Shown piece by piece: positions 33,058-42,227 of a stretch of 64,000 nt of DNA; within the stretch, counting starts at the first letter, position 1; the number at the start of each line of letters is the position of its first letter. The notes under the pieces were generated by a model that was not told where the DNA came from, made no database searches, and saw only the letters and a list, made by a program, of their open reading frames with translations. The stretch is from Rhodoferax sp. AJA081-3 (GTDB lineage: Bacteria > Pseudomonadota > Gammaproteobacteria > Burkholderiales > Burkholderiaceae_C), in the NCBI RefSeq assembly GCF_017798165.1, contig NZ_CP059068.1:3596001-3660000 (forward strand), given 5' to 3'. The position numbers and the translations under genes are program-made.

Positions 33058-33831
33058 CTACATCTGCTTGAACAGGTGCGAGAAGGGGCGGCTCACCGCC
33101 AGGTTCTCGGGCCGGCCCTTGATCTTCACACTGGCCTGGCCGCGAAAGTCGCGCGACACCGACTCGATGGCCCGGGCGTTGACGATGACCGAGCGGTGGA
33201 TCTGCCAGAAGGCTTCGCCGTCCAGTCCGTCCAGGATGTCGCGTATGGGGGTGCGAATCAACGCGTCTAACTCCCGGGTCGCCACCAGGGTGTACTTTTC
33301 GTCGGACTGGAAAAACAGCACATCGCCCACCGGGATCAGGCGCAACTGGTTGCCCACCGATGCCTTGATCCAGTTCAGGCGTTGGGTATTGGGTTTGAGC
33401 TGGGCAGACAGTTGGGCCACCAGCGCGTCCAGGTCTTGCACGGGCGCGGGCTGCAGGGCCAGCCGCTCCTTGAGCCGGTTCACGGCGGCCAACAGGCGCT
33501 CATCCGTATAGGGCTTCAGCAAGTAGTCCACCGCATTGGCATCAAAGGCCTCTACCGCGTACTGGTCAAAAGCGGTGACAAACACCACGTGGCAGCGTAT
33601 GTCGCGGTTGGCGGCCAGGCTGCGGGCCACTTCCACGCCGGACATCTCCGGCATCTGGATGTCCAGAAACGCCAGTTGCGGGCGGTGTTCGTCTATGGCC
33701 TCCAGCGCGGCCTCGCCGTCCCCTACATCGGCAACGATGGAGAGTTCGGGCCACATGCGGGCCAACTTGGCCTTAAGCTGGGCCCGTAATATGGGTTCGT
33801 CTTCGGCAATGACGGCGGTGGTGGGCTGCAT
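33058..33831 (-). CDS. LytTR-family response regulator (AlgR-like)
   Basis: An N-terminal receiver domain (about residues 5-120) has acidic DEP at 11-13 and the phosphoacceptor Asp57 in LAFLDIQMPEMSG. A C-terminal LytTR DNA-binding domain (about 155-255) includes VLFFQSDEKYTLV and WQIHRSVIVN. It lies 31 bases downstream of the LytS-like kinase gene on the same strand and is its likely partner. The preceding CHASE kinase gene is separate. Confidence 0.92.
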   Translation of the reverse strand: MQPTTAVIAEDEPILRAQLKAKLARMWPELSIVADVGDGEAALEAIDEHRPQLAFLDIQMPEMSGVEVARSLAANRDIRCHVVFVTAFDQYAVEAFDANAVDYLLKPYTDERLLAAVNRLKERLALQPAPVQDLDALVAQLSAQLKPNTQRLNWIKASVGNQLRLIPVGDVLFFQSDEKYTLVATRELDALIRTPIRDILDGLDGEAFWQIHRSVIVNARAIESVSRDFRGQASVKIKGRPENLAVSRPFSHLFKQM

Positions 33832-33862
33832 GGTGGTCGGTAAGTAGGTGTTGTCTGGCAGG

Positions 33863-35818
33863 TTAGGCCCTGTTGCTGCGCCGGGTGAGCAGCCACCACA
33901 GGCCCAGACCCATCAGGATAAACGGCGCCAGGAAGGGGAATACACCCATCAGTATCGCGGCCGGAATAAAAATCACCAGCGCCGCAAACAAGAAGCCCAG
34001 CCCATACACCACGGTCAGCACAATCACAATGGCCAAGGCGGTGGCGCCAAAGCCAATCAGCAGCCCCACCGAGCCAATGGCAATACTCTCGATGCCGTCC
34101 AGCTGCACATCACCCACCTGCACCGGCAACCAACCGGTGAGCAGCGCAACAAAGCCCGCCAGCAAGACACCGCCCAGCACCACCATCAGGACCACAAAAG
34201 TGCGCGCCAACAAGCGGGCCCACAGGCTGTGTGTCTTGCTGGTGGCGTTCCATACCCGGCCCCAGCCCTTGGGCGGCACGGTGGCCGTGGCTGCCGGTGT
34301 TGCGACGGCTGCCGCCACAGGCACGCCGGTCAGCGCCTCGGGTTGTGATGCCTGAAAAGCTGCGGCGGATTGCAACGGCACCTCGATCGTGGCGACCATA
34401 CCCTTGGGCTCGTTGGCGGTGAGGGTGAAGCGCCCGTGGCTGCCATACAGCGCAGCCAGGCGCTCCCGCAGGTTGGACAGGCCCAGGCCACCGCCGGCCT
34501 GTGGCCCGGTGTCCGACAAACCCTTGCCCGTGTCCTTGACCGACACCCGCAGGCACTGGCCCACGCCCTCCTGCGTGCGTTCAGCCACGATGTCGATGCG
34601 ACCCCCTTCGCGCAGGGGCTCCAGGCCGTGTTTGATGGCGTTTTCCACCAGCGATGGCAGCATCATGGGGGGGAAGGCAAAGGGCAGCAGGTCGTCGGGT
34701 GCTTCGATGGAAAACTCCAGCCGCGGACCCATGCGCATTTGCAGAATATTGAGGTAGGCACGCACCAGCTCCAGCTCCTGGCCCACGGTGGATGTGCTCT
34801 CGCGCATCTTGGGCAGGCTGGAGCGCAGGTACTGGATCAGGTGGCCCACCATCAGGTTGGCAGCGGGTGGGTCCACTTCGTTCAAGGCCTGCACATTGGC
34901 CAGCGTGTTGTACAAAAAGTGCGGCTCCACCTGCGCCTGCAAGGTCTGCAGCCGCGCCTCGGTCACCTGGCGGCTGACATCGCTCAACTCGGCCTCGCGG
35001 GTCTTGCGTTCGGCCAGGGCCAGTGCATTGCGCGACCGGCTGATGAAAAACTTGGCAATGATGACCATCAAAAAGAGCGGGATGAACACCAGGATCAGCG
35101 CCGAGCCCACGGCCACACGCCAGACATCACCGCCCACCTTGGCGCGGATGGTGTCCTTCACGTCGGGTGACAGCTCCAACTGCGGGCGTGTATAGACCCT
35201 GGGTGCACCAATGCCCCGTGTCTCGGGTGGCAGTGCGCGCAATGCAGCCAGCGACTCGCGGGCGGATTTTTCATTCTCGCGCGCCGAGGCCAGCAACTGT
35301 TCAAAGGAGTGCATTGCCCCGGAAACGTCCACACCCTTGTCGCGCAGGCGTTCAATGGCGTCCTGTTGGGTCTCTTCAATCGCCTGGCGCGCTTCGATGG
35401 CTGCCTCCAGTGCGTCTTCGGCCGCGTCGGTGGCGGCCTCCATGGCGGCTTCTGCCGCCTCGCGGGCGCTGTCGGCAACCGATTCATCGACGCCGTTTTG
35501 CGCCAGCACCAGTTCACTGCGGGCGCGCTCAATCTCGGTCAGCGCACGTTCCAGTTCGCGCAGGCGCTCGGGGTCGGTGGTGCGGTCCCGTATGGTGCTG
35601 ACCACGCCCTGGGCCAGGTTGAGCGCCTTGCTGCCCACGGCCAGACCCACCTCGCGCTGGATGGCGTGGCGTTCGGCCGGTGTGGCGCCACTGTCCACCA
35701 GGCGGATCACCTGCACGGGCAGCGTGAACAACACCAGGAGGGTGAGTGTGGATATGCCACCCAGTATCAAAGCCCACCAGGGCGTTTTGTGGATCAGGTT
35801 GCCGATTGCTTTGAACAT
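33863..35818 (-). CDS. LytS-like sensor histidine kinase with C-terminal membrane helices
   Basis: The ATG at 35818 (MFKAIGNLIHKTPWW) is preferred over the open frame to 36013. TM1 is near residues 20-40. A long Ala/Glu-rich helical region follows (about 60-200, DSAREAAEAAMEAATDAAED). TM2 is near 235-258. The His_kinase domain has VEPHFLYNTLANVQAL (His about 300) and the ATPase part VENAIKHGLEP, DTGKGLSD and GGGLGLSNL. Residues about 540-650 hold three or four further hydrophobic segments after the ATPase domain, which is unusual. It precedes the LytTR regulator. The signal is unknown. Confidence 0.88.
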   Translation of the reverse strand: MFKAIGNLIHKTPWWALILGGISTLTLLVLFTLPVQVIRLVDSGATPAERHAIQREVGLAVGSKALNLAQGVVSTIRDRTTDPERLRELERALTEIERARSELVLAQNGVDESVADSAREAAEAAMEAATDAAEDALEAAIEARQAIEETQQDAIERLRDKGVDVSGAMHSFEQLLASARENEKSARESLAALRALPPETRGIGAPRVYTRPQLELSPDVKDTIRAKVGGDVWRVAVGSALILVFIPLFLMVIIAKFFISRSRNALALAERKTREAELSDVSRQVTEARLQTLQAQVEPHFLYNTLANVQALNEVDPPAANLMVGHLIQYLRSSLPKMRESTSTVGQELELVRAYLNILQMRMGPRLEFSIEAPDDLLPFAFPPMMLPSLVENAIKHGLEPLREGGRIDIVAERTQEGVGQCLRVSVKDTGKGLSDTGPQAGGGLGLSNLRERLAALYGSHGRFTLTANEPKGMVATIEVPLQSAAAFQASQPEALTGVPVAAAVATPAATATVPPKGWGRVWNATSKTHSLWARLLARTFVVLMVVLGGVLLAGFVALLTGWLPVQVGDVQLDGIESIAIGSVGLLIGFGATALAIVIVLTVVYGLGFLFAALVIFIPAAILMGVFPFLAPFILMGLGLWWLLTRRSNRA

Positions 35819-36014
35819 GGTGTTGGGGGGCGGTTGTATGTGATGGGGGTGAGAATACGGCCGCCCAACGGGTCCGGCCAGCGCCAAGGGACGGATTGCA
35901 GAATCCGGGGAATGAATGGACAGGTGTGCAAAGGACAACCCGTGCGCATACGTGTTGCGTGCCTGTAGTATGCATGCACAATACGCCCCTGCCGGCGGTG
36001 CGTCGGCTCGCATT

Positions 36015-36063
36015 TGCTATTTAAATGATAGCTTGGTGACTATATTTAACGGGGGCTAGAGCC
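36015..36063 (-). repeat. Interspersed repeat, copy 4, abutting the ABM gene start
   Basis: The minus strand reads CTCTAGCCCCCG, then an A/T-rich part, then a GCTAT...ATAGC hairpin ending AGCA, as in the other copies. Its CTAG end lies right before the ATG at 36064, so the repeat supplies the sequence GGGGGCTAG in the ribosome-binding position. Confidence 0.75.
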
Positions 36064-36402
36064 ATGTTTTGTGCAAACTTTATTTTCGATACCAAGCAGT
36101 TTGACGACGAGTTTCACCGCCTGGACGCCCTGATCGCCGCTGCGGCCAAGGAGACCGAGGGATACCTGGGCGAAGAATCCTGGGAGGATCCCAAGACCGG
36201 CCGCATCTCCAATATCTATTACTGGAGCAGCGAGAACGGCCTCAAACAACTGATCGCCCACCCCAAACATATCGAGGCCAAACAGCGCTACAGCGAATGG
36301 CTCAGCGGCTACCAGGTGGTGATCTCCCAGGTCATGCGCACCTACGGTGACAAGACCCTGCAGCATCCCTTGCTGGCTGCGCAGGCGGCCGCAGAAGCCT
36401 GA
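36064..36402 (+). CDS. Antibiotic biosynthesis monooxygenase (ABM)-domain protein
   Basis: The 112-residue protein fits the dimeric alpha-beta barrel ABM fold: FCANFIFDTKQFDDEF, an amphipathic helix, EESWEDPKTGRISNIYYW, and HPKHIEAKQRYSEW. Family members are small monooxygenases or haem-degrading enzymes, but many have unknown substrates. The ATG is set by the family N-terminus. The region immediately upstream is a repeat copy. The YdjM-like gene follows. Confidence 0.7.
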   Translation: MFCANFIFDTKQFDDEFHRLDALIAAAAKETEGYLGEESWEDPKTGRISNIYYWSSENGLKQLIAHPKHIEAKQRYSEWLSGYQVVISQVMRTYGDKTLQHPLLAAQAAAEA

Positions 36403-36448
36403 AGCGTTTTCGACTGCGGGCCTTGCCACACCGACGCAGACTCTGACC

Positions 36449-36982
36449 ATGCCCACCATACTCTCCCACGCCGCCGTCCCGCTCGCCCTTGGTTTGGGGC
36501 TGGGCGTGCAGCGCATACCGACACGTTTGCTGGTGGTGGGTGTGGTCGCATCGGTATTGCCCGATCTGGATGTGCTGGCGTTTCGCTTCCATATTGCCTA
36601 TGCCGATGCCCTGGGTCACCGGGGTGCCAGCCATTCGATGGTGTTTGCGCTCTGCCTGGCGCTGGTGGTCGCTGCGGTTGCCAAGCACTTCAATACCAGC
36701 CGCGCCACGGCCTTCTGGTTTGTGGCGCTGTGCACGGCCTCGCATGGTGTGCTGGACATGTTCACCAATGGCGGGTTGGGTGCGGCGTTGTGGTGGCCGT
36801 TCTCTGATGTGCGGGTGTTTGCCCCATGGCAGGTGATCGAGGTGTCGCCCCTCAGCCTGCGCCGGGTTTTTAGTGCCCGCGGCTGGGCGGTGTTGCAGTC
36901 CGAGTTGTTGTGGGTCTGGTTGCCTGCCACCATGGTCTTCGCAGGTTTGTGGTGTGCGCGTCGTCTGCCAGCGCGCGGGTGA
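36449..36982 (+). CDS. YdjM-like membrane-bound metal-dependent hydrolase (DUF457)
   Basis: The ATG at 36449 gives MPTILSHAAVPLALGLGLG, the normal start of this family, in preference to 36347. The 177-residue protein has four or so hydrophobic segments. Putative metal-binding residues are in LSHAAVP, LPDLDVLAF, HRGASHSMVF and SHGVLDM. E. coli YdjM is LexA-regulated; no SOS box was seen here. Activity on lipid phosphates is inferred for the family. Confidence 0.82.
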   Translation: MPTILSHAAVPLALGLGLGVQRIPTRLLVVGVVASVLPDLDVLAFRFHIAYADALGHRGASHSMVFALCLALVVAAVAKHFNTSRATAFWFVALCTASHGVLDMFTNGGLGAALWWPFSDVRVFAPWQVIEVSPLSLRRVFSARGWAVLQSELLWVWLPATMVFAGLWCARRLPARG

Positions 36983-37060
36983 CGACGGTGCCGTTTGCCG
37001 GCCGTTTTCGGACCTATGATGGTGGCTTTCGATAGCAGCTTGGCGCACGCACACACCTCC

Positions 37061-37549
37061 ATGACCCTCCTGACCCCGATGGGCGAAACCGAATTCGCCG
37101 CCTACCTGGAAACTGCGATCCCGGACTTCGCGCAGGACAAGGTCAACGCTGGGCAGTGGGCCCCGGCAGAGTCGCTGGAACTGTCGCGCACGAGTTACGC
37201 AGAGTCGCTTCCGCAGGGGCTGGCCACACCAGACAACTACCTGTTTACCGTGCGTGACGGCGCTACGTCTGAGCAGATCGGCATGCTCTGGTTTGCGGCG
37301 CAAGAGCGCGGTGGCCAGCGCATCGCCTACGTGTATGACGTCGCGATCGACGCAGAACACCAACGCAAGGGGCACGCCAGCCGCGCGTTTGCCGCAATGG
37401 AGGTGGAGGTGTTAAAGCGCGGCCTGTCGGGTATCGCGCTGCATGTGTTTGGCCAGAACACGGGTGCGCAAGCCTTCTACCAGAAGCTGGGTTACCTGCC
37501 CACCAACATCAATATGTTCAAGCAGTTGCCGGTGCGTGCGGCTGAATAG
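37061..37549 (+). CDS. GNAT-family N-acetyltransferase
   Basis: A single GNAT domain is seen in about 162 residues: VYDVAIDAEHQRKGHASRAF (motif A, about 88-107) and GLSGIALHVFGQNTGAQAFY, then QKLGYLPTNINM at the end. The ATG at 37061 is preferred because the first 22 residues from 36995 do not look like protein. Its substrate is unknown. It is not closely related to the RimJ-type gene at 4747. Confidence 0.8.
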   Translation: MTLLTPMGETEFAAYLETAIPDFAQDKVNAGQWAPAESLELSRTSYAESLPQGLATPDNYLFTVRDGATSEQIGMLWFAAQERGGQRIAYVYDVAIDAEHQRKGHASRAFAAMEVEVLKRGLSGIALHVFGQNTGAQAFYQKLGYLPTNINMFKQLPVRAAE

Positions 37550-37589
37550 GCATGCCATTTTTTTCATTGTGTTTTGATAGGAGTCATCC

Positions 37590-38423
37590 ATGCCATTGAA
37601 ACTACACCACGCGTGGGCCTGTCTGGTCATGCTGTGCCTGCATGGTCTGGCGGCAGCCGAAGTGCCTGCCGCAACAGCCGAGGCGCTGATGCGCAAATCC
37701 GGCATCTGGTCACAACTGGGTGATGTGGCTGCACAGGTGAAGGCGGGGCTGGCGCAGTCGTCGCAAGATGGCAGCCTGCCGCGGGAAGAGATCCAGCGGC
37801 TGGAGCGTATCGCCGATGACGCCTTTGCGGCGTCCCGCCTGCGGGACAGTGTCTTGCAAACCTTGTCCCGTGAGGTGACGGCAGTCCAAAGTGCAGATGC
37901 GCTGCAGTGGTACGACAGCCCGGCGGGCAAACAGATCACCGCCATGGAAGAGGCCTTCTCCAGCAGCTTTGACGACCTCAACCGCGTGATGGCCGATGGC
38001 AACAAGGCATTGGCCAAGGCTTCGGCCAAACGCCAGTCCCTGCTGAGCCAGACCGTCAAGGCCTCGCGTGCTGCCGAAGCCATGGCCAGCATGGAAATCA
38101 ATATCACCGTGGGTGTCCTGCAGGGCCTGGCCAATGCCATGCCAGGCCCGGGCAAACGTTCCACGGCGGATCTGCGCAAAGGGCTGGAAGCCAATCGCCC
38201 CCAGATGGTGGCGGCCAACCGTGGGGTAGCGTTGTCCATGTCGGCGCTGACCTACCTGCCGGCCAATGACAAGGTTCTGGAGCAATACGTGCGGTTTTTG
38301 TCGTCCAAATCAGGTACCGAACTCTCTGCCAGCATGATGGACGCTTTGGATAACTCCCTGTCCAAAGCCGCCCAACGCCTGGGCAGTGCGATTCCCCGAG
38401 CGCCCGGCACGACCAGCCTGTAA
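37590..38423 (+). CDS. Exported DUF2059-like protein
   Basis: A GGAG 10 bases upstream supports the ATG at 37590. The signal peptide (MPLKLHHAWACLVMLCLHG) is cleaved near AAA-E. The mature part is Ala, Ser and Gln rich and helical, with SADALQWYDSPAGKQITAMEE (in part, QWYDSPAGKQI), the pattern of DUF2059 secreted proteins. Length is 277 residues. Function is unknown. It converges with the next gene. Confidence 0.7.
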   Translation: MPLKLHHAWACLVMLCLHGLAAAEVPAATAEALMRKSGIWSQLGDVAAQVKAGLAQSSQDGSLPREEIQRLERIADDAFAASRLRDSVLQTLSREVTAVQSADALQWYDSPAGKQITAMEEAFSSSFDDLNRVMADGNKALAKASAKRQSLLSQTVKASRAAEAMASMEINITVGVLQGLANAMPGPGKRSTADLRKGLEANRPQMVAANRGVALSMSALTYLPANDKVLEQYVRFLSSKSGTELSASMMDALDNSLSKAAQRLGSAIPRAPGTTSL

Positions 38424-38434
38424 ACGCCGTCGGC

Positions 38435-39190
38435 CTACTTTTTCTTGGCCAGCCACTTGGCCGTGATTTTCTGGAAGGTGCCGTCTTTGACCATGGCATC
38501 GAGTGCCACGCGGCACTTGTCCACGGTGTCATCGGCGGTGTTCAGGCTGAACGCCAGGTAGAGGCCGCCTGACATCTTTTCGAGTTTGATCAGGCGTTCC
38601 ATGGAGTCAAAATCGACGCCGTTTTTCTGCGACAGGTAAACCAGGTTGGGCTCGTCGATCGGAAAGGCGTCGATGCGTCTGGATTGCAGTTTTTTGATAT
38701 TGCTGGCGTCGTCGGTGGACTCCTCAACCGCCAGGCCTTCCTTGCGCAGGTACATGGTGCGGGCACCATCGCGGATGCCGCCCAGCTTGTAGGGTTTGAG
38801 GTCTTCCAGGCTGCTGGCTTTTATCTCCGGGCGACCCTTGAGCTTGTACAAAAATACCTCGCGGTTGACGATCACGCCCACCCACTTGAACAATTTTTCC
38901 CGCTCGTCGTTGCGGCCCATGGAGTAGATGGCGGTATTGGGCGCTTCCTGTGCCATGCGGTAGGCGCGTGCCCAGGGATAGACCTTGATCTGGTAGTCGA
39001 CATTCGCGCGCTTCAGAATCTCGTGCACCAGTTCGGTGGACAGACCGGCGACCGTCTGGTCCCTCTCGTCGACAAAGTTGTAGGGCGCCATCTCTTCGGT
39101 CACCACCGCCACTTTGTCGGCGAGCGCAGGGCTGGTCAGCAGCGTGAGTGTGACCCAGGCCGTGAGCACAGAGGCAAGGCAGTTTTTCAT
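38435..39190 (-). CDS. Periplasmic solute-binding protein, SBP_bac_3 family
   Basis: The ATG at 39190 with AGGAGG upstream gives 251 residues, with a signal peptide cleaved near ALA-D. The type 2 periplasmic fold is indicated by EEMAPYNFVDERDQTVAGL near residue 32 and GGIRDGARTMYL near 136. No permease or ATPase gene is adjacent, so it is an orphan binding protein. It could supply an amino-acid-like ligand to a transporter or sensor elsewhere. Confidence 0.8.
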   Translation of the reverse strand: MKNCLASVLTAWVTLTLLTSPALADKVAVVTEEMAPYNFVDERDQTVAGLSTELVHEILKRANVDYQIKVYPWARAYRMAQEAPNTAIYSMGRNDEREKLFKWVGVIVNREVFLYKLKGRPEIKASSLEDLKPYKLGGIRDGARTMYLRKEGLAVEESTDDASNIKKLQSRRIDAFPIDEPNLVYLSQKNGVDFDSMERLIKLEKMSGGLYLAFSLNTADDTVDKCRVALDAMVKDGTFQKITAKWLAKKK

Positions 39191-39241
39191 CGCACCCTCC
39201 TGGTCGCTATCGACCTGAAGGAATACTAAACCTGCCAATGC

Positions 39242-39308
39242 AAAAAGCAATACCCAGTCTGGATACCAATCCCATCCACACGGGACGGCGTTGGGCCAAA
39301 CTGGGTAT
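39242..39308 (-). terminator. Long nested hairpin downstream of ohr
   Basis: On the minus strand the arms ATACCCAGT and ACTGGGTAT (39300-39308 and 39250-39258) enclose further pairs (TGG/CCA, CCAA/TTGG, TCCC/GGGA). A T-rich TTGCTTTTTG follows at 39242-39249. It lies past the ohr stop and before the binding-protein start, and looks like an intrinsic terminator with an unusually long stem-loop. Confidence 0.65.
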
Positions 39309-39341
39309 GTGCTCTACAGGGCCGCGTGTGCGGCGCTGCGT

Positions 39342-39770
39342 TTAGACGATGGTGATCGTCACTTCGATATTGCCACGGGTGGCGTTGGAGTAAGGGCACA
39401 CGGCGTGGGCCTTGTCCACCAAGGCCTGGGCGGCAGCGCGCTCCATACCGGGAATGCTGACGGCCAATTGCACTTCAATACCGAAACCGGCTGGGATCTG
39501 GCCGATGCCCACAGTAGCGGCGATGCTGGTGTCGGCGGGCAAGGCAATCTTTTGTGTACCGGCCACAAACTTCATCGCGCCGATGAAGCAGGCGCTGTAA
39601 CCGGAGGCAAACAGCTGCTCGGGGTTGACGCCGTTGCCGGGGCCGCCCATTTCCTTTGGCACAGCCAGTTTCAGGTCCAGCAGTCCGTCGGATGTACGGG
39701 TCGTGCCGTCGCGTCCGCCGGTGGATGTGGCGTGGGCTTGGTAAATGACTTTTTCAACTTTGGTTGCCAT
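39342..39770 (-). CDS. ohr: Organic hydroperoxide resistance protein
   Basis: It is a thiol peroxidase that reduces organic hydroperoxides. The 142-residue protein has the two catalytic cysteines in SACFIGAM (Cys61) and VCPYSNATRGN (Cys125), plus GTTRTSDGLLDLKLAVPKE (in part). The start at 39770 gives MATKVEKVIYQAHA, the usual N-terminus; the long frame up to 40460 is spurious. It is 65 bases downstream of ohrR on the same strand. Confidence 0.95.
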   Translation of the reverse strand: MATKVEKVIYQAHATSTGGRDGTTRTSDGLLDLKLAVPKEMGGPGNGVNPEQLFASGYSACFIGAMKFVAGTQKIALPADTSIAATVGIGQIPAGFGIEVQLAVSIPGMERAAAQALVDKAHAVCPYSNATRGNIEVTITIV

Positions 39771-39835
39771 GGTAGTGGTGCTTTCTAGGTTAATGCTCCG
39801 GTCTGGAGCGGGTGGGTAATGGGTTCGTTGATGAA

Positions 39836-40303
39836 TCAAGGAATGGGGACGGCTTGCATGGCATCGCGCAGCTGCTGAACCTTGCGGTTCAGTGACATCA
39901 CTTCGGCCAGGGGCATGCCGCTTTGGCTGACCACACATTCCGGAATGAAGGCCGCCTGTGCCTGCAATTGCTGGCCTGTGGGGCTGAGCCACACATGCAC
40001 ACGGCGCTCGTCTTCGCTGGAACGCTGGCGCACCAGCCAACCTGCGGACTCCATGCGTTTGAGCAGGGGGGTCAGAGTGCCCGAATCCAGGTTCAGGCGC
40101 TCCCCCAGGCTGGAGACGCTGGGGCCATCGCCCTCCCACAACACCAGCATCACCAGGTATTGTGGGTAGGTCAGCCCCAGGCGGTCCAGCATGGGCTTGT
40201 ACAGTTTGGTCATGGCCAGCGACGCCGAATACAGGGCAAAGCAGAGCTGGTTGTCCAGCAGCTGTGCCGGGTTGGCTTTGGTCGCAGGGGTTTTGGAAGG
40301 CAT
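39836..40303 (-). CDS. ohrR: MarR-family organic-hydroperoxide sensor OhrR
   Basis: It is a redox-sensing repressor. The peroxidatic Cys is in LDNQLCFALYSAS (Cys21 of this start). The winged helix (about residues 60-110) has LGERLNLDSGTLTPLLKRM and SSEDERRVHVWLSPTG. Starting at 40303 (MPSKTPATKAN) gives 155 residues; an in-frame upstream codon at 40324 is possible. A palindrome in its own 5' region is the likely operator for autoregulation and control of ohr. Confidence 0.92.
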   Translation of the reverse strand: MPSKTPATKANPAQLLDNQLCFALYSASLAMTKLYKPMLDRLGLTYPQYLVMLVLWEGDGPSVSSLGERLNLDSGTLTPLLKRMESAGWLVRQRSSEDERRVHVWLSPTGQQLQAQAAFIPECVVSQSGMPLAEVMSLNRKVQQLRDAMQAVPIP

Positions 40304-40321
40304 GGGTTGAATTATAGCGAG

Positions 40322-40332
40322 CAATTAAATTG
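40322..40332. promoter_or_regulatory. Likely OhrR operator
   Basis: CAATTAAATTG is a perfect palindrome (5-base arms around a central A) just upstream of the ohrR start, with further CAATTG at 40337-40342. OhrR sites are A/T-rich palindromes of the AATT type; the position between ohrR and the divergent GMC gene fits. Confidence 0.6.
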
Positions 40333-40459
40333 TGTGCAATTGAAATAAACCAAATACCTCTCGGGTTTACCGGGGCTTGGCAGGCTGGATGGGCTGGGCT
40401 ATCGTCTTTGCTGGAGCCATGACTGCGGCGATTGGCCAAACTTCGACAGAAAGCATTCA

Positions 40460-42061
40460 ATGGCAGAGGCAGGTTTTGACTACATCATCATCGGCGGGGG
40501 ATCTGCAGGCTGTGTGCTGGCTGCACGGTTGACGGAGAACCTGGCCGTCAACGTGGCGCTGCTGGAGGCCGGGTCCAGCGACCAGAACGTGCTGATCCAA
40601 TGCCCTGCCGGCCTGGCCCTGCTCGCCAAAACGGGTGGCGCCAACTGGAAATTCGAGACCACGGTGCAGCCCGGACTGAACGGCCGGCGTGGTTACCAGC
40701 CACGGGGCAAGGTGTTGGGCGGGTCCAGCTCGGTCAACGCCATGATTTACATCCGCGGCCAGCGAGAAGACTATGACAACTGGGCGGCGCAGGGCAACCC
40801 AGGCTGGTCGTATGTGGATGTGCTGCCCTACTTCAAACGTGCAGAGGACAACCGGCGCGGGGCCGATGACTTCCATGGCACCGAAGGGCCCCTACACGTG
40901 ATGGACCTGACCAGCCCTAACCCCCTGGGCGCGGTGTTTATCGATGCGGCGCAACAGGCGGGCCACACCTACAACCCCGATTTCAATGGCGCGCGGCAAG
41001 AGGGCGTGGGCATGTACCAGGTGACCCACCGCAAGGGCGAACGCTGCAGCGCTGCCAAGGCCTACCTGACCCCTGTCTTGAAGCGCCCCAACTTGCGCGT
41101 TTTCACAGGCGCCCATACCACCCGCATCCTGATGGAAAAACAGCGTGCGGTGGGTGTGGAGTTTGAACACGAAGGGCACACCAAACAACTGAGGGCCGCG
41201 CGCGAGGTCTTGTTGTGTGCCGGTGCACTGCAGTCACCCCAGATCCTGATGCTGTCGGGCATAGGCCCCCGCAAACACCTGGTCGAGAAGGGCATTGCCT
41301 GTGTGCACAACCTTGAAGGGGTGGGGCAAAACCTGCACGACCATGTGGATGTTGTCCAGGTGGTGAACGCCCCCAAGCTGACAGATAGTTTTGGCTTGTC
41401 GCTGTCGGGCATGGCGCGTGTCCTCAAGGGCATGGTGGAGTGGCGCAAATACCGCACCGGCATGTTGACGACCAACTTTGCCGAAGCCGGTGGTTTTGTC
41501 AAAAGCCAGCCCAGCGAACGCACACCCGATTTGCAGTTGCATTTCGTGATTGGCAAGCTGGTGGACCATGGGCGGGCCACGGTGTTGGGTCATGGGTATT
41601 CCTGCCACGTCTGCCTGTTGCGGCCCCTGAGCCGGGGCAGCGTGACCCTGGCCAGCAAAGACCCACTCGCACCGCCCGTCATAGACCCCAACTTCCTGGG
41701 TGTGCGTGACGACATGGAGCGCTTGAGCCGCGGTGTGCGCATCATGCGGGAGTTGCTGGGGCAGCCAGCCTTGGCCAGCCTGGGCGGCAAAGAGATGGCC
41801 TATTCGGCCAACGCCACCACCGATTTGCAGATCGAGCAATTTGTGCGTGACTATGCCGACACCATCTACCACCCGGTGGGCACCTGCCGCATGGGCAATG
41901 GGCCATTGGATGTGGTGGACCACGAACTGCGCGTGCACGGCGTGCAGGGTTTGCGGGTGGTGGATGCGTCCATCATGCCGCAGGTGGTCAGCGGCAACAC
42001 CAATGCGCCCACCATCATGATTGCCGAGAAGGCGGCCGACATGATCAAGGCCGCCGCTTAA
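40460..42061 (+). CDS. GMC oxidoreductase (choline dehydrogenase-like)
   Basis: This FAD-dependent alcohol dehydrogenase or oxidase of the GMC family has 533 residues. The FAD motif is [16 protein letters not shown] (about residues 9-24), the first GMC signature is [14 protein letters not shown] (about 82-95), and the active-site region is [10 protein letters not shown] (about 472-481). [16 protein letters not shown] closes the chain. There is no signal peptide. It is similar to BetA and AlkJ in layout; the alcohol substrate is not determinable here. It is divergent from ohrR, which may be coincidental. Confidence 0.93.
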   Translation: MAEAGFDYIIIGGGSAGCVLAARLTENLAVNVALLEAGSSDQNVLIQCPAGLALLAKTGGANWKFETTVQPGLNGRRGYQPRGKVLGGSSSVNAMIYIRGQREDYDNWAAQGNPGWSYVDVLPYFKRAEDNRRGADDFHGTEGPLHVMDLTSPNPLGAVFIDAAQQAGHTYNPDFNGARQEGVGMYQVTHRKGERCSAAKAYLTPVLKRPNLRVFTGAHTTRILMEKQRAVGVEFEHEGHTKQLRAAREVLLCAGALQSPQILMLSGIGPRKHLVEKGIACVHNLEGVGQNLHDHVDVVQVVNAPKLTDSFGLSLSGMARVLKGMVEWRKYRTGMLTTNFAEAGGFVKSQPSERTPDLQLHFVIGKLVDHGRATVLGHGYSCHVCLLRPLSRGSVTLASKDPLAPPVIDPNFLGVRDDMERLSRGVRIMRELLGQPALASLGGKEMAYSANATTDLQIEQFVRDYADTIYHPVGTCRMGNGPLDVVDHELRVHGVQGLRVVDASIMPQVVSGNTNAPTIMIAEKAADMIKAAA

Positions 42062-42084
42062 GGTTTTTTTAGCAAATTGTTAAG

Positions 42085-42099
42085 CATTGCATAGCAATG
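42085..42099. promoter_or_regulatory. Palindrome upstream of the hemerythrin gene
   Basis: CATTGC and GCAATG form a 6-base inverted repeat around ATA, in an A/T-rich part of the 166-base gap before the hemerythrin gene. It could be an operator of an NO- or O2-responsive regulator. No specific family site was recognised. Confidence 0.35.
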
Positions 42100-42227
42100 T
42101 CGTAGGCAATATTTAGCAACGCGGCAGGCGTTGGATTTCTAAACTTCTTTCCATGGTCAACGGTGCATGGTGCGCCATCTGGCCAGGCCCGGATGGGCAC
42201 CAGAAACCCCAGGAAAGAGTTTGGAAA

